This document shows, piece after piece, positions 17,869 to 26,829 of a stretch of DNA of 54,481 nt (position 1 is the first letter of the stretch; each line of letters begins with the position of its first letter). A program made the translations under genes and the position numbers. A model generated the notes under the pieces. That model was not told where the DNA came from and ran no database searches. It saw only the letters and a list, made by a program, of their open reading frames with translations. The DNA is from DAOPZC01 sp035353175 (GTDB lineage: Bacteria > Verrucomicrobiota > Kiritimatiellia > RFP12 > UBA1067). The stretch lies in contig DAOPZC010000031.1 in NCBI GenBank assembly GCA_035353175.1, forward strand, positions 1 through 54,481, written 5' to 3'.

Positions 17869-17934
17869 TTGCGCAAAAGGTCGAAAAAAGATACGCAAAC
17901 CACGTATCGACAAACAGGGAAAGACGCGTATATT
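17869..17934 (+). promoter_or_regulatory. Operator-promoter cassette, copy 2 (upstream of LamG gene)
   Basis: It is the same arrangement as at 14384: GCGCAAAA and ACGCAAAC boxes two turns apart, then TCGACA (17907-17912), 16 bases, and TATATT (17929-17934). Sixty-one of 66 positions match copy 1, and the last 30 bases are identical. A second promoter inside the gene set indicates that the DUF6259 gene and the LamG-GH39 pair are separate but co-regulated units. Confidence 0.6.
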
Positions 17935-17987
17935 CAATTTTGTAAACTCGGTGTGCGCTGGGTAACGAAGAAGGCGAAGGGGGAGAA

Positions 17988-20492
17988 ATGATGACGGGAA
18001 ACTGGAAAGCGTGGCGCTTGGCTCTGTTGCTTTTCTTTTTGTGCGGCGGCGCGTTTTCAACGGTGTGCGCAAAGACGGCCGCACTCTGGAAGCTTGACTA
18101 CTCCCCTTACACGGGCATCAACGCGCGCTGTCTGGTGAATCCCACGAACGATTTCGACGTCATCATCCAGGGCCAGCAAAAAGAGCCGCCGTCTTCGCGC
18201 CCGGCCTTGCCCTCGGGACTGGCGCAGGAGTGGTCGCCGCTGCCGCCCAACCCGGATACGACGGCGGGGCTGCTTGACACGACGTTCAGTACGAACGCGG
18301 TCTACTATCCGCACGGCATGCTGTTCGTCTCGGCGGGTGTGACGCCTTTCATCAACAGCCTGACGCACAGCTTCACCGTGGAAGGGTGGCACTATCGCGA
18401 CACCACGCAAGCGCCGCCGGGAATCGGGGCGTACCTGCCGTTCTTTTCGCTGGGTTCAACGTGGGCGGACGGCGGATGGAGCTTCGGCTTCTACAACTTG
18501 GACGACACGAACAATCTCCATTTCGCGCTCTACGATTACAATGACCGCCCGGCGCGCCGGGTTTTCGGAACGCCGATCCCGACCGCCACTTACTATAAGA
18601 AGTGGTGCCATTACGCGCTCGTCTATGACCATGAAGGCGGCGGCGGTCTGGGGACCTGGGAGATCTTTGTCAATTCGGCCTCCTACGGCGTGGTCACCAA
18701 CCTCACCGCGCCGACGAAGGCCGGAACGCAGACGACATTCTGTTTGGGAGGCGACGCGGGCGGATCGCAGTATTACAACATGGGCGCTTACGACACCTGG
18801 AGGATTTCGGACCTGGCGCTCGCGCCCAATCAGTTCCTGAACGCCGGGACCCCCACGATGGTTAGGTCGCCCACAACGCTGGCGTTCTATCGGCTGGACG
18901 TGAACGCCGACGGAACGCTCGACCTCTCGAACCGCGTGGCAAACGCCTACCACTTGCAGGCGCCTGTTGGCAACAGCCTTACGCAGGTGACGGCCAATGC
19001 GGACCAGTCCGTGACCAGCGTGCCCAATCCGGATGCGAGCGCCCATTTTTTCGGCAGGCGGTCGTTCAACAGCGGGAGCATCTCCTTCCGAACGGGGGCC
19101 ACCAGCGGGTCAAGGTCGCATCTCCTTTCCACGAATGGCCTCAGCAAAATGCTCGGAGCGACCAATTCCTGGACGGTTGAGACATGGATTAACCTGAAGG
19201 ACCGTTCGGGACGACAGGTCTTTTTCTCAACGAAGGGCGGTGACGGATCGGGGGCCGACGGATGGATGCTCTGCATGAACACGGTCGGCGTGAGCGGCCG
19301 GTACTGCCTGTTCACGTCTTCTCCTCCAGGGGTATTTCTGGCCTTTCCCGGATCGACCGGCAGCGAGACCACCTTGAACGAGTGGCACCATCTGGCGCTG
19401 ACGTATACGACGGCGGCCGGGCCGGGCCTGTACGGCGCGTGGGAGTGCTTTCTGGACAGCGAATCGTTGGGAAAAGTCGAGTACTCCAACACCTACGCGC
19501 GGGTCGACGGATCGATGAATTTCTATGTCGGCGGCAGGGCAAACACGTTGTCCGACGCGGTGTACGGCGCTATGGATCTGGTGCGCGTATCGCAGGGCGT
19601 TCTGGCGACCAACCAGTTTCTGAACGCCGGCGGTTATGTCGCCACGACGAGCGCGGTCGCCACACTCGCCTACTGGAAACTCGACAGCGACGGCGCATCC
19701 GTCGACGCCTCCAGTCAGGTGGAGCCGCGCTTCGCGCTGGGCGTCGCTACCAACACCGCTCCGCCTGAAGGCCGCAGCCAGGGTGTCGCCAAGGCGCTTC
19801 TCGCGTACGACACCACGCCGGCCTTCGTCGGCGATCCGGCAGCCAATGCGGGCGCGCTCCGGTTCACGAACGGCACGGCGCTGACGTCTGGCAACCTCGG
19901 CGCCAAGCTTGAGCTCGACAAGCCGTTCACCGTGGAGGGGTGGATGAAATGGGACGGCGGGGCGGAACGCGGCGTTCAGACGCTTGCCGGCACACGCTTC
20001 GACCTCGAGGCGGGAATTCAGTTGCCTCCTGTCGGCACGGCCAGCCGGATCCTGTACCAAGTCCCGTCGGGTTGGCTCCTGAGCCTTGAGAAGCGCGGCA
20101 GCGACGTGGCGTTTTGCATCGCCTGCAACACCGCCGTCACCAACGTGTATACGGGAACGGAGCTCATCATCGACGCGGACCTCGCGGTTCTGCCGGGTTC
20201 GCAGTTGGCGGGCCGGTGGCGGCATGTGGCGCTGGCCTACGATCCCTCCGCCGATGATGACCGCGGCCGGTGGACCCTCTATCTCGACGGCGTTGCGGCG
20301 GGGGCGGTCCTGAACGCCGTGTCGCCCTTCTTCAACCACGAGAGCCACCGTTTCCTGATCGGCGGACGGGCGGGCGGCGCGCAGAGCTTCGACGGCTTGC
20401 TCGACTGCTGGCGCGTGTCCAGCGGCCTTGTGAATCCTGACGATCTCTTGTATTTCAGCGTTGTGCGGGGGACGCTCATCCGTGTTCAATGA
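17988..20492 (+). CDS. Secreted triple-LamG-domain protein, copy 1
   Basis: A protein of 834 residues starting at ATG 17988 behind GAAGGGGGAG. A signal peptide (ALLLFFLCGGAFSTVCA) is followed by KTAALWKLDY. Three LamG/concanavalin-like sandwiches are visible by their repeated core FTVEGW...WHH.ALTY and WRHVALAYD: near residues 125-275, 390-540 and 645-820. The linkers carry an ALAPNQFLNAG / VLATNQFLNAG repeat. No catalytic motif is seen. LamG domains bind glycans or mediate contacts, so a surface glycan-binding role is plausible. The gene precedes the GH39-like gene by 10 bases, probably in one mRNA. It has the same layout as the LamG protein at 37.4 kb. Confidence 0.8.
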   Translation: MMTGNWKAWRLALLLFFLCGGAFSTVCAKTAALWKLDYSPYTGINARCLVNPTNDFDVIIQGQQKEPPSSRPALPSGLAQEWSPLPPNPDTTAGLLDTTFSTNAVYYPHGMLFVSAGVTPFINSLTHSFTVEGWHYRDTTQAPPGIGAYLPFFSLGSTWADGGWSFGFYNLDDTNNLHFALYDYNDRPARRVFGTPIPTATYYKKWCHYALVYDHEGGGGLGTWEIFVNSASYGVVTNLTAPTKAGTQTTFCLGGDAGGSQYYNMGAYDTWRISDLALAPNQFLNAGTPTMVRSPTTLAFYRLDVNADGTLDLSNRVANAYHLQAPVGNSLTQVTANADQSVTSVPNPDASAHFFGRRSFNSGSISFRTGATSGSRSHLLSTNGLSKMLGATNSWTVETWINLKDRSGRQVFFSTKGGDGSGADGWMLCMNTVGVSGRYCLFTSSPPGVFLAFPGSTGSETTLNEWHHLALTYTTAAGPGLYGAWECFLDSESLGKVEYSNTYARVDGSMNFYVGGRANTLSDAVYGAMDLVRVSQGVLATNQFLNAGGYVATTSAVATLAYWKLDSDGASVDASSQVEPRFALGVATNTAPPEGRSQGVAKALLAYDTTPAFVGDPAANAGALRFTNGTALTSGNLGAKLELDKPFTVEGWMKWDGGAERGVQTLAGTRFDLEAGIQLPPVGTASRILYQVPSGWLLSLEKRGSDVAFCIACNTAVTNVYTGTELIIDADLAVLPGSQLAGRWRHVALAYDPSADDDRGRWTLYLDGVAAGAVLNAVSPFFNHESHRFLIGGRAGGAQSFDGLLDCWRVSSGLVNPDDLLYFSVVRGTLIRVQ

Positions 20493-20502
20493 GAGGCAAA
20501 AC

Positions 20503-22869
20503 ATGATGACAATTTGCGCATCAGAGACGGCTGCCATGCGGCAGGGTGTCCGGAGTTCTCTGGGTCTGTGGCGCGGGCGCGGCCCCGCGCCGCGTTTCCT
20601 CGGCGCAGGTCGCGCCGAGGCTAAGGGTGTTTCGGGCGCAAAAGGACAGACGCTGCGCCTCTGTCACGCGGTGGTCGCCGCGCAGCTGCTGCTGGCGTGC
20701 GCCGCTGCACAGGCCGCCCCCGTCGAACTGCGGGACGGCGAACTGGCCGTCGATTCTCGGGACGGACGGGATTTTTCAGCGGGGATTGTCACGGCCGCCA
20801 CAACGCCGTGGCTGACCGCCACGCAAGGCCTGATCGACGTCGAGTGCCAGATGCCGCCCGACTGGCCGTGCGGCGGGGACGCGGCGCTGTTCCATGCCCA
20901 GTCGCAGTCCCACGTGCACGCGTCGCTGTTCTTCCGCAACGGATCGCTGTTGGCCGTCTACAAGGGCGGCGAGGCGTTCTTCGCCTCTGTGCCCTTCCCG
21001 GAGAGCGCCCGGTGGGCGGCAGGCTCGTGGCACCGCATCCGGTTCGGCTGGGGGCCGGCGCAGGACGACGATGGAGGGGCACTGTCGGACCAGGTGACTT
21101 TCGCGCTGCTGGCCGACGGCGAATTGGCGGGCGAGGGCGTCGGGCGCGTGATGGACCCGTGGCCCGCACGCTGCGAACTGGGAGGGAAGAACCGGGGTGC
21201 CCCGTGGCCGGGAAGAGTGCGCCGACTGGCGCTCTCGAATCGCCCCCTGCTTTTGTCCGAGGCGCTTCCGGAGCTGAAGCCGGGCAAGCGGACGGTCACC
21301 GTCCGTGCCGATCGGACGGTCGGCCCCTGCTACCGGTTCTGGACCGTGGCCAACTGCAACGGGCCGCACCGCTTCCTGCAGAAGGGGTATGCGGAAAATC
21401 TGAAGAAGGGCCAGCCGTTCATCACCCAGATCAACGCCGTCTACCTGCTGGGCGGACGCTATTCCGACCAGAACGTCTGGTACCGTGGCCTGCTGCCGGA
21501 CGGACGGCTCGACGTCGACTTCTCGGGGCTGATCGCGCAGCTGCAGGCGATGCTCGACGGCGGCTTCACGCCGTGGATCGTGCTGGACAACACGCCGTAC
21601 GCCATGAGCCATCCGCCGCAGGAGAACACCTACGGCAACACCGCGCCGCCGGACGACGAGCGCCTCTGGGCGCGCTATGTCGATGCCGCCCTGCGCGCGA
21701 TGATCGACGCCTTCGGACGGGAGCGCGTCTCGCAGTGGTGGTTCCGCGTCGGCACGGAGCCAGATCTGCTGCCCGGGCACTGGACTGGCACGCGCGAACA
21801 GTATTTCGCCCACTACGACCACACCGTCGCGGCGGTCACCAACCTGTTCCCAGCCGCCCGCGTCGGACCGGGCAACATCCTGAACCCGCGGGAAGGCCAG
21901 TTCGGCACAAAGACGCGCGGAATGTGGGGGTTGGACATCATCGACCACGCCGCGTGCGGCACGAATGCGGTCACGGGCGGAACCGGCGCGCGGATGGACT
22001 GGTTCTCCTGCTCATGGTACGCGCGCGTCGGCCGCCCGCTGTCGGACTTCGACGAAGCCGTGAATCTGATGCGCGAGCGCCTGGCGCGCTATCCGCAGTT
22101 CCGCGACACGCCGCTGGTCATCGGCGAATTCACGGTGCTGCACGACGAGAGCGGCCGCCGCCTGTGGGCCGGCGACACGACCGAGTGGGCGGCCAGCTTC
22201 TACGCCGGGATGGCCGACCGCGTCTACCGCAACAACATCCGGCAGGTCTACGAGTGGGCTCAGACGACGGGGGGCATCTTTCACCCCCGGACGCAGGTGA
22301 TCGCGATGCTCGACCGCATGGCGGACGGGCATCGCGTGGAAACCGAGGTCCACGCCGACTCTGCCGCCGACTGCGGCGCCGTCGCCTGCCGCAAGGGCGA
22401 CGACCTCTACGTGCTGCTCTACAACCATCGCGCGCGCCGGCGCCCCTCCGTGCCGGAGAAGGTGCATCTGGTGGTGCGGGACGAGCGGATGAAACGCGGC
22501 GCCGCATGGACGCTGGCGGAGAGCCTCGTCGATGCGGAGCACGCGGCGTGGGCCTACGCGTTCGCGGCCGACTGCCGCGCGGCCGGCGTGACGCCGCTGC
22601 CCCAGGCCGGCCGCTACGAGGGCGGCGTGTCGCTCCAGTACGGCAAGCCCGGCGAGGAAGTTTTCAGGAAGAACAAGGAGAAGTACGCGCGGCTGGCGCA
22701 GGTGACGGAGACCGCCGAGCCGGTCTCGGTCGCGTCGGGCCGGTACGAGCGCGACATCGAGATGGCGGGGCACAGCGTCCGGCTTCTCAAGCTGAGCCCT
22801 CCTGTGTCGGAGACGGGACAGGAGAAAAAGTTTTCGCTTTGGGACTCGTTGAGAGGCCTGTTTCGCTGA
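20503..22869 (+). CDS. GH39-like clan GH-A glycoside hydrolase
   Basis: A protein of 788 residues from ATG 20503, ten bases after the LamG stop, with GAGAGG as binding site. Residues 1-55 are odd and GC-rich, built over two strong hairpins; a signal-like stretch (AVVAAQLLLACAAAQAAP) only follows after them. A beta-sandwich near 65-250 precedes a TIM barrel. The acid/base glutamate is E419 in FRVGTEPDLL, and the nucleophile is E542 in LVIGEFTVLHDE, 123 residues later as in GH39 beta-xylosidases. The usual NEP before the acid/base is TEP here. It probably cleaves beta-linked sugars, perhaps xylosides. Another frame stays open over the same DNA for 737 codons but has no family features. Confidence 0.75.
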   Translation: MMTICASETAAMRQGVRSSLGLWRGRGPAPRFLGAGRAEAKGVSGAKGQTLRLCHAVVAAQLLLACAAAQAAPVELRDGELAVDSRDGRDFSAGIVTAATTPWLTATQGLIDVECQMPPDWPCGGDAALFHAQSQSHVHASLFFRNGSLLAVYKGGEAFFASVPFPESARWAAGSWHRIRFGWGPAQDDDGGALSDQVTFALLADGELAGEGVGRVMDPWPARCELGGKNRGAPWPGRVRRLALSNRPLLLSEALPELKPGKRTVTVRADRTVGPCYRFWTVANCNGPHRFLQKGYAENLKKGQPFITQINAVYLLGGRYSDQNVWYRGLLPDGRLDVDFSGLIAQLQAMLDGGFTPWIVLDNTPYAMSHPPQENTYGNTAPPDDERLWARYVDAALRAMIDAFGRERVSQWWFRVGTEPDLLPGHWTGTREQYFAHYDHTVAAVTNLFPAARVGPGNILNPREGQFGTKTRGMWGLDIIDHAACGTNAVTGGTGARMDWFSCSWYARVGRPLSDFDEAVNLMRERLARYPQFRDTPLVIGEFTVLHDESGRRLWAGDTTEWAASFYAGMADRVYRNNIRQVYEWAQTTGGIFHPRTQVIAMLDRMADGHRVETEVHADSAADCGAVACRKGDDLYVLLYNHRARRRPSVPEKVHLVVRDERMKRGAAWTLAESLVDAEHAAWAYAFAADCRAAGVTPLPQAGRYEGGVSLQYGKPGEEVFRKNKEKYARLAQVTETAEPVSVASGRYERDIEMAGHSVRLLKLSPPVSETGQEKKFSLWDSLRGLFR
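20576..20620. repeat. Two perfect hairpins inside the GH39-like N-terminus (REP-like)
   Basis: GGCGCGG-CC-CCGCGCC occupies 20576-20591 and CCTCGGCGC-AGGTC-GCGCCGAGG occupies 20598-20620. The second closely matches, on the opposite strand, the hairpin at 34961-34982. Both fall in a stretch that pushes the hydrophobic signal segment some 50 residues from the start codon, as if a repeat had been inserted in frame. Confidence 0.55.
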
Positions 22870-22936
22870 TGCTTCGAGGGCCGTCTGGAGCCGGGACAGC
22901 AACACAGTGAAGCGAAGAAAAAATAGGGATAGAACC

Positions 22937-23260
22937 ATGAAGAGAGGGGTGTTCGCATGATGCATCGTGCTGGCGCTGGCGCTTTCGGCATGGGCCGGGC
23001 CGGCGACGGTCGTTCGGGACATTGCGTATAACGAGGCCGCAGGGCAGGATGGTTTGGGCGATCTGTATCTGCCGGCCGACGTGAAGCCCGATACGCCGGT
23101 GGTGCTGACCATCCACGGCGGCTGGGGCGGCGGCTTCGCCGCTTTCGCTGGTTTCGTCGAAAGCGCCCCTGATCTTCTGCAGCCACGCGACGGTGGACGG
23201 CGCGGTGCCGTTCGAGTCGTCGAAGCGGCCATCACCAAGTTTGTGAATGAGAAACGCTGA
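22937..23260 (+). pseudogene. Alpha/beta-hydrolase (acetyl-esterase-like) remnant with several lesions
   Basis: ATG 22937 opens MKRGVFA and then meets an in-frame TGA at 22958-22960. Reading through it gives CIVLALALSAWAGPA, a signal peptide, followed by VVRDIAYNEAAGQDGLGDLY and PDTPVVLTIHGGWGGG, the N-terminus and oxyanion loop of an esterase. The middle of the gene, including the nucleophile elbow, is missing. A shifted frame then shows APLIFCSHATVDGAVPFE, the usual acid-loop region, before the end. An early stop, an internal deletion and a frameshift make it a dead gene. It trails the GH39-like gene by 67 bases, where a companion esterase would be expected. Confidence 0.7.
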
Positions 23261-23357
23261 AAAAGGCTACGTCTGAAAGCCTTCTTCATCATGGGCTCAG
23301 AATTTCTCAAAGGAACGTTCAAGCCTTGGCACGAGGCGTCTCGCGCCGGATACTGCC

Positions 23358-24515
23358 TTAAGGCAGAAGCGTCTGGCTGTTCACCCAGATGGGGCTTGAC
23401 CAGGCGCAAGAGGGGTTTCCCTCCGCGTCTTTGTCGATTTGGGTGACCCGCAGGTAGTAGTAACTCTTTCCAGGGAAGGACTTGTCCACATAGGAAAAGG
23501 CCACATGCGGAACCCCGGGGTTGCTCGACGTGAGGATCGCGCCGTCGCGAATGACCGCAACCTCGCTGATCGCCGCCGTGCCTTCAATGCGCACGGCGAT
23601 CGTCGGTTTGTCCGCGGTTTCGAAGGTTTCGCCCATCTCATGGTCGTCGATCTTGAAACTCAACACAATGCGCGCGTGGGTGACTGCATAGGCGCGACGG
23701 TGGCGGAGAGCGTCGAAGAGCGCTGCGCGCGTCAAATCCTTGCACAGGACCGCCGTGCGCGCCGCCGGTTTTCCTTCGTGCGTGTCCGTGCCTTTGACAA
23801 ACCCCGTCATGCCGCCTCGATTAAGAAACGCGCGCGCCGTCTGTTCGACGCCGATATTGTACGACTTGCCCTTGTAGAGCAAGGTGTCCGCAGACATTTC
23901 CGTGTTCGCGATGACCGAATAGTAAACAGGGGCGTACGCCCACTGATCCGCTCCCTCGGGGCCGCTGATCGGATGGTTGTTCTGAATTAGGCCGCCCTGT
24001 TTCTGGACTGCTGCCGCCAGAAGGTCCGGCGTCATATAAGCCGAGTCTTTGGCGCTGAAAAGCGCGTCCGTCTTTTTGGGAAAATAGACATTCTTGTGGT
24101 TGAAGAATTTCGGCTGACCGGCGAAGAGCCGCTCCGACGGAGAGCCTTGAGCGACGTCCGTCCAGTACTTGGGCTGCGAGGTCCATTCGTATCCCGCAAT
24201 CGCGACAAACGTTCCGTCCACCGTGTAAGCATCCGCCTTGTCCTGCGTCTGCTTCCAGACCGCTTGCGGCATGCACCAGGGCGGCCCGTTGCCGAAGTCG
24301 TGATCGGAGATGACGACGAAGTCCAGTTTGGAAACCTCTTTGGCGTAACGGAAGTAGTCGTCCAAAGTGCCTGTTCCGTCGGAGTTCGCCGTGTGGCCAT
24401 GCATGTCCCCCCAGAAAATCCGGTATTGAGCAAAGGCGGGTCGCATCGCCAAGACGGACCAAAGAAGCGACGCAACCAGCACAACGGGCCTGCGAACGGG
24501 TAAGGGTGTCGTCAT
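23358..24515 (-). CDS. Secreted PHP-type metallohydrolase (CehA/McbA-like, DUF3604-like)
   Basis: A protein of 385 residues from ATG 24515 with GAGAGG seven bases upstream; the longer frame would run over the promoter. A signal peptide (VVLVASLLWSVLAMRPAFA) is followed by IFWGDMHGHTANSDG with metal ligands H39, H41 and D46, then VVISDHDF (D71, H72), QNNHP and GTDTHEG. These are the ordered metal motifs of the PHP fold. The C-terminal 110 residues form a beta domain. PHP proteins hydrolyse phosphoesters or related bonds with two or three metal ions; exported members are poorly characterised. It is divergent from the carboxypeptidase gene. Confidence 0.8.
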   Translation of the reverse strand: MTTPLPVRRPVVLVASLLWSVLAMRPAFAQYRIFWGDMHGHTANSDGTGTLDDYFRYAKEVSKLDFVVISDHDFGNGPPWCMPQAVWKQTQDKADAYTVDGTFVAIAGYEWTSQPKYWTDVAQGSPSERLFAGQPKFFNHKNVYFPKKTDALFSAKDSAYMTPDLLAAAVQKQGGLIQNNHPISGPEGADQWAYAPVYYSVIANTEMSADTLLYKGKSYNIGVEQTARAFLNRGGMTGFVKGTDTHEGKPAARTAVLCKDLTRAALFDALRHRRAYAVTHARIVLSFKIDDHEMGETFETADKPTIAVRIEGTAAISEVAVIRDGAILTSSNPGVPHVAFSYVDKSFPGKSYYYLRVTQIDKDAEGNPSCAWSSPIWVNSQTLLP

Positions 24516-24546
24516 GGATAAACCTCTCCGACCGGAAAACGGCACC

Positions 24547-24575
24547 ATCCTACGGCTTATGAGGCCTGCCGTCAA
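24547..24575 (-). promoter_or_regulatory. Sigma70-type promoter of the PHP gene
   Basis: Read on the minus strand: -35 TTGACG (24575-24570), a 17-base spacer and -10 TAGGAT (24552-24547), some 30 bases before the start codon. The surrounding 44 bp match the promoter of the hydrolase operon at 34996-35024 with four differences. Confidence 0.7.
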
Positions 24576-24751
24576 CTAGGCCTGCGCACCGGGTCGGCGC
24601 TGCCGTGCGCATTGACTTTCTCTGTCCGCATCCCCTAAGCTACAGAGAACTCTCGACTGGAAAAAAGGGGATGCATCGATGATGACGTCCGAGTCGCGGA
24701 AAGTCAAAGTGATGCGGGGGTTCTCCTCGTGACGAGGAAAGCTGGGAGGTG

Positions 24752-26815
24752 ATGACGGTGAATACGGTGACAGCGCTATGGGCGCTCGCGCTGCTTGCGG
24801 CGGGCGTCTCGCTTGCAGCAGACGGCACGAACCTGCTGACGAACGCGGGCTTCGAGTCCGCGCTGGAGCCGGCGTGGGAGCGGCGCACGCCGGACGACGC
24901 GCAGCGCAAAACGTTTCGCGCGGAGGCGGGCGGGCGGAGCGGCGGCGCGGCCGTGCTGGAGAATCTCGCGCCCGCCTACACGCGCCTGCGCCAAGGCCAG
25001 GACCGTTCCATCGCCGTCGCGCCGGGCAGCCTGGTCGAGCTTTCGGCGTGGGTGAGGTCCGAGCTGGATACGAACGGTGAGGCGATGGTCCAGATTTACT
25101 GCCTCGGAAACAAGGGCGAAATCCTGTCGCAGCCGACCTCGGCGCCGCTCCGGGGCGCGTGTAACTGGACCCGCTGTCGGGTGCGGACACAGGTGCCGGG
25201 CGGGACCGCCTACGTGATGGCTTATCTGCAAATCCGGGACGGCGCGGGAAAGGTGTGGTTTGACGACGCGGAGCTGACGGTGAAGCGGCCGCCGCAGAAG
25301 GAGGAGCCACGCCCGGCGATCGCGCTGCTGACCGACCTGCCCGAAACGAATGCGGTCCTTCTGCGGGCGCGAACCCTTTTCGGGGACGGCCTGAAGCGGG
25401 CCGCGCCCGAGCCGGCGGCGCTGCTGGGTTCGGCGGGCGCGCTGGCGCTCTACGAGGGAGCCGTGCCGCCGTCGCTCGGTCCGACGTTGGAGGCCTTTGC
25501 GCGCGGCGGCGGACGCGTGTTCATGGACATGCGCGCGTTTGCGCGAATCCGCGGCGCAGAGGCGACGGCGGCCGGAGTGGGCGATGTCAGAAGTCCGTCG
25601 CTCGCGACGCGCATGCGGGCCGGGCTCCGCGTCGTGAAGGCTTCGGACGTGACGGCCGGCTTCGAGGCCGGGCAAATCATGCCGCGCGCGGGCTGGCCGG
25701 ACGGAAAGCTTTTCGTGCTGCCGCCCGGCCTGGCGATCCCCGGCCTCGAGGTCCTGGCGGTCGCGCCGGGCGGAGAGGCCGGGCTCGTGAGGCTGGCGGC
25801 GGGGGCGGGCTCGATCACGGCCTGCGACCTGCTGTCACTGCGCGAACCGCACTGCCGCAGCGTGGACGCTTATTACGCGTTCACACCCGTGAGCGCGGCG
25901 CTGGGGAATCCGGTGCGCTTCGGCCAATATTATCCGCTGCGGCTGAACTACGACGGCGTGGTCGAGGAGATGAAGCGGCTGGCCGCGGCGCATCCGGCCG
26001 TCATTCGTGTCGAAGAGGAGGGCCCCGCTTCGGAGCCGTACAGGCTGTGGAGCCTGAACCTCGGCAAGCCAGGCGCTCCGCTCTATTTCCTGTATGCGGC
26101 GGCGCACGGCAGCGAGTGGGAGCCGGGGTACGGGCTCATGACCTTCGCCCGGCTCGTCGCGGAGGGCAAGATGCGGGACGCGGTTGACCTCGAGAAGGTG
26201 CAGATCAAAATCATCCCGCTGCTGAACCCGTCGGGTTACGAGCGGATGCGGCGCCAGAACGCGCAGGGGGTCGACCTCAACCGGCAGGGCGATTTGAATT
26301 GGGAGCGCTTCGCGGGCAAGGACAGCAACAAAGACGGCCTGTACGGCCCGAACGACTACGACTGGAAAGGGGCCTCGCCCTTCAGCGAGCCCGAGGCGCA
26401 AGTCTACCGCAAGATTGTCGGCCGCCCCGAGCTTTACTGCCTGCTCGACTATCACGGCAACTCGGGCGCGAAGGACAACAAGCTGGGCTTTACGCCTTTC
26501 ACGGGCCACCCCGACAACGAGCTGATGGCGTTGGAGGTGCAGCGGATCGCCAACGGCCGCCTGCGCGGCCGGCACCTGCTGCGGCAGAGCGACGAAGAGG
26601 CGCCTTCGCCCTATCTGCTCGATGTGCTGCGGCCGGACGGCGACCGTCCCATGCTGATCAACTCGGGCGCGCGGGACCGCTTCGGCCTGCTGATCGAGCT
26701 GACGGCGGGATACCCCGAGTCGTACGGCACGGTTCTGCAAACGGACGTCACCTGCGAGTTGTGCCGGGCGCTGTTCCTCGCGTACCCGCCGCCGGCCAAG
26801 TGGTCGCGGGAGTGA
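24752..26815 (+). CDS. Secreted M14-family zinc carboxypeptidase with N-terminal CBM-like domain
   Basis: About 687 residues. ATG 24752 is given, but GGGAGG at 24744-24749 is only two bases away, so GTG 24758, eight bases from it, may be the true start. A signal peptide (ALWALALLAAGVSLAAD) leads into a CBM4/9-like jelly roll (NLLTNAGFESALEPAW to GKVWFDDAELTV, residues 27-175). The peptidase domain shows YAAAHGSEWEPG (zinc ligands H452 and E455), LNPSGYERMRRQNAQGVDLN, zinc ligand H568 in LLDYHGN, and catalytic E649 in LLIELTAGY. It would trim peptides or peptidoglycan stems, perhaps on glycoproteins or mucins. Its 3' end lies 14 bases from the convergent GH123-like gene. Confidence 0.85.
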   Translation: MTVNTVTALWALALLAAGVSLAADGTNLLTNAGFESALEPAWERRTPDDAQRKTFRAEAGGRSGGAAVLENLAPAYTRLRQGQDRSIAVAPGSLVELSAWVRSELDTNGEAMVQIYCLGNKGEILSQPTSAPLRGACNWTRCRVRTQVPGGTAYVMAYLQIRDGAGKVWFDDAELTVKRPPQKEEPRPAIALLTDLPETNAVLLRARTLFGDGLKRAAPEPAALLGSAGALALYEGAVPPSLGPTLEAFARGGGRVFMDMRAFARIRGAEATAAGVGDVRSPSLATRMRAGLRVVKASDVTAGFEAGQIMPRAGWPDGKLFVLPPGLAIPGLEVLAVAPGGEAGLVRLAAGAGSITACDLLSLREPHCRSVDAYYAFTPVSAALGNPVRFGQYYPLRLNYDGVVEEMKRLAAAHPAVIRVEEEGPASEPYRLWSLNLGKPGAPLYFLYAAAHGSEWEPGYGLMTFARLVAEGKMRDAVDLEKVQIKIIPLLNPSGYERMRRQNAQGVDLNRQGDLNWERFAGKDSNKDGLYGPNDYDWKGASPFSEPEAQVYRKIVGRPELYCLLDYHGNSGAKDNKLGFTPFTGHPDNELMALEVQRIANGRLRGRHLLRQSDEEAPSPYLLDVLRPDGDRPMLINSGARDRFGLLIELTAGYPESYGTVLQTDVTCELCRALFLAYPPPAKWSRE

Positions 26816-26829
26816 TTGAAATCGCCGAA

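Noticed and set aside
20697..22910. 737-codon plus-strand frame overlapping the GH39-like gene
   Set aside because: The GH39 catalytic glutamates are in the other frame; this one is Arg/Gly-rich without family features.
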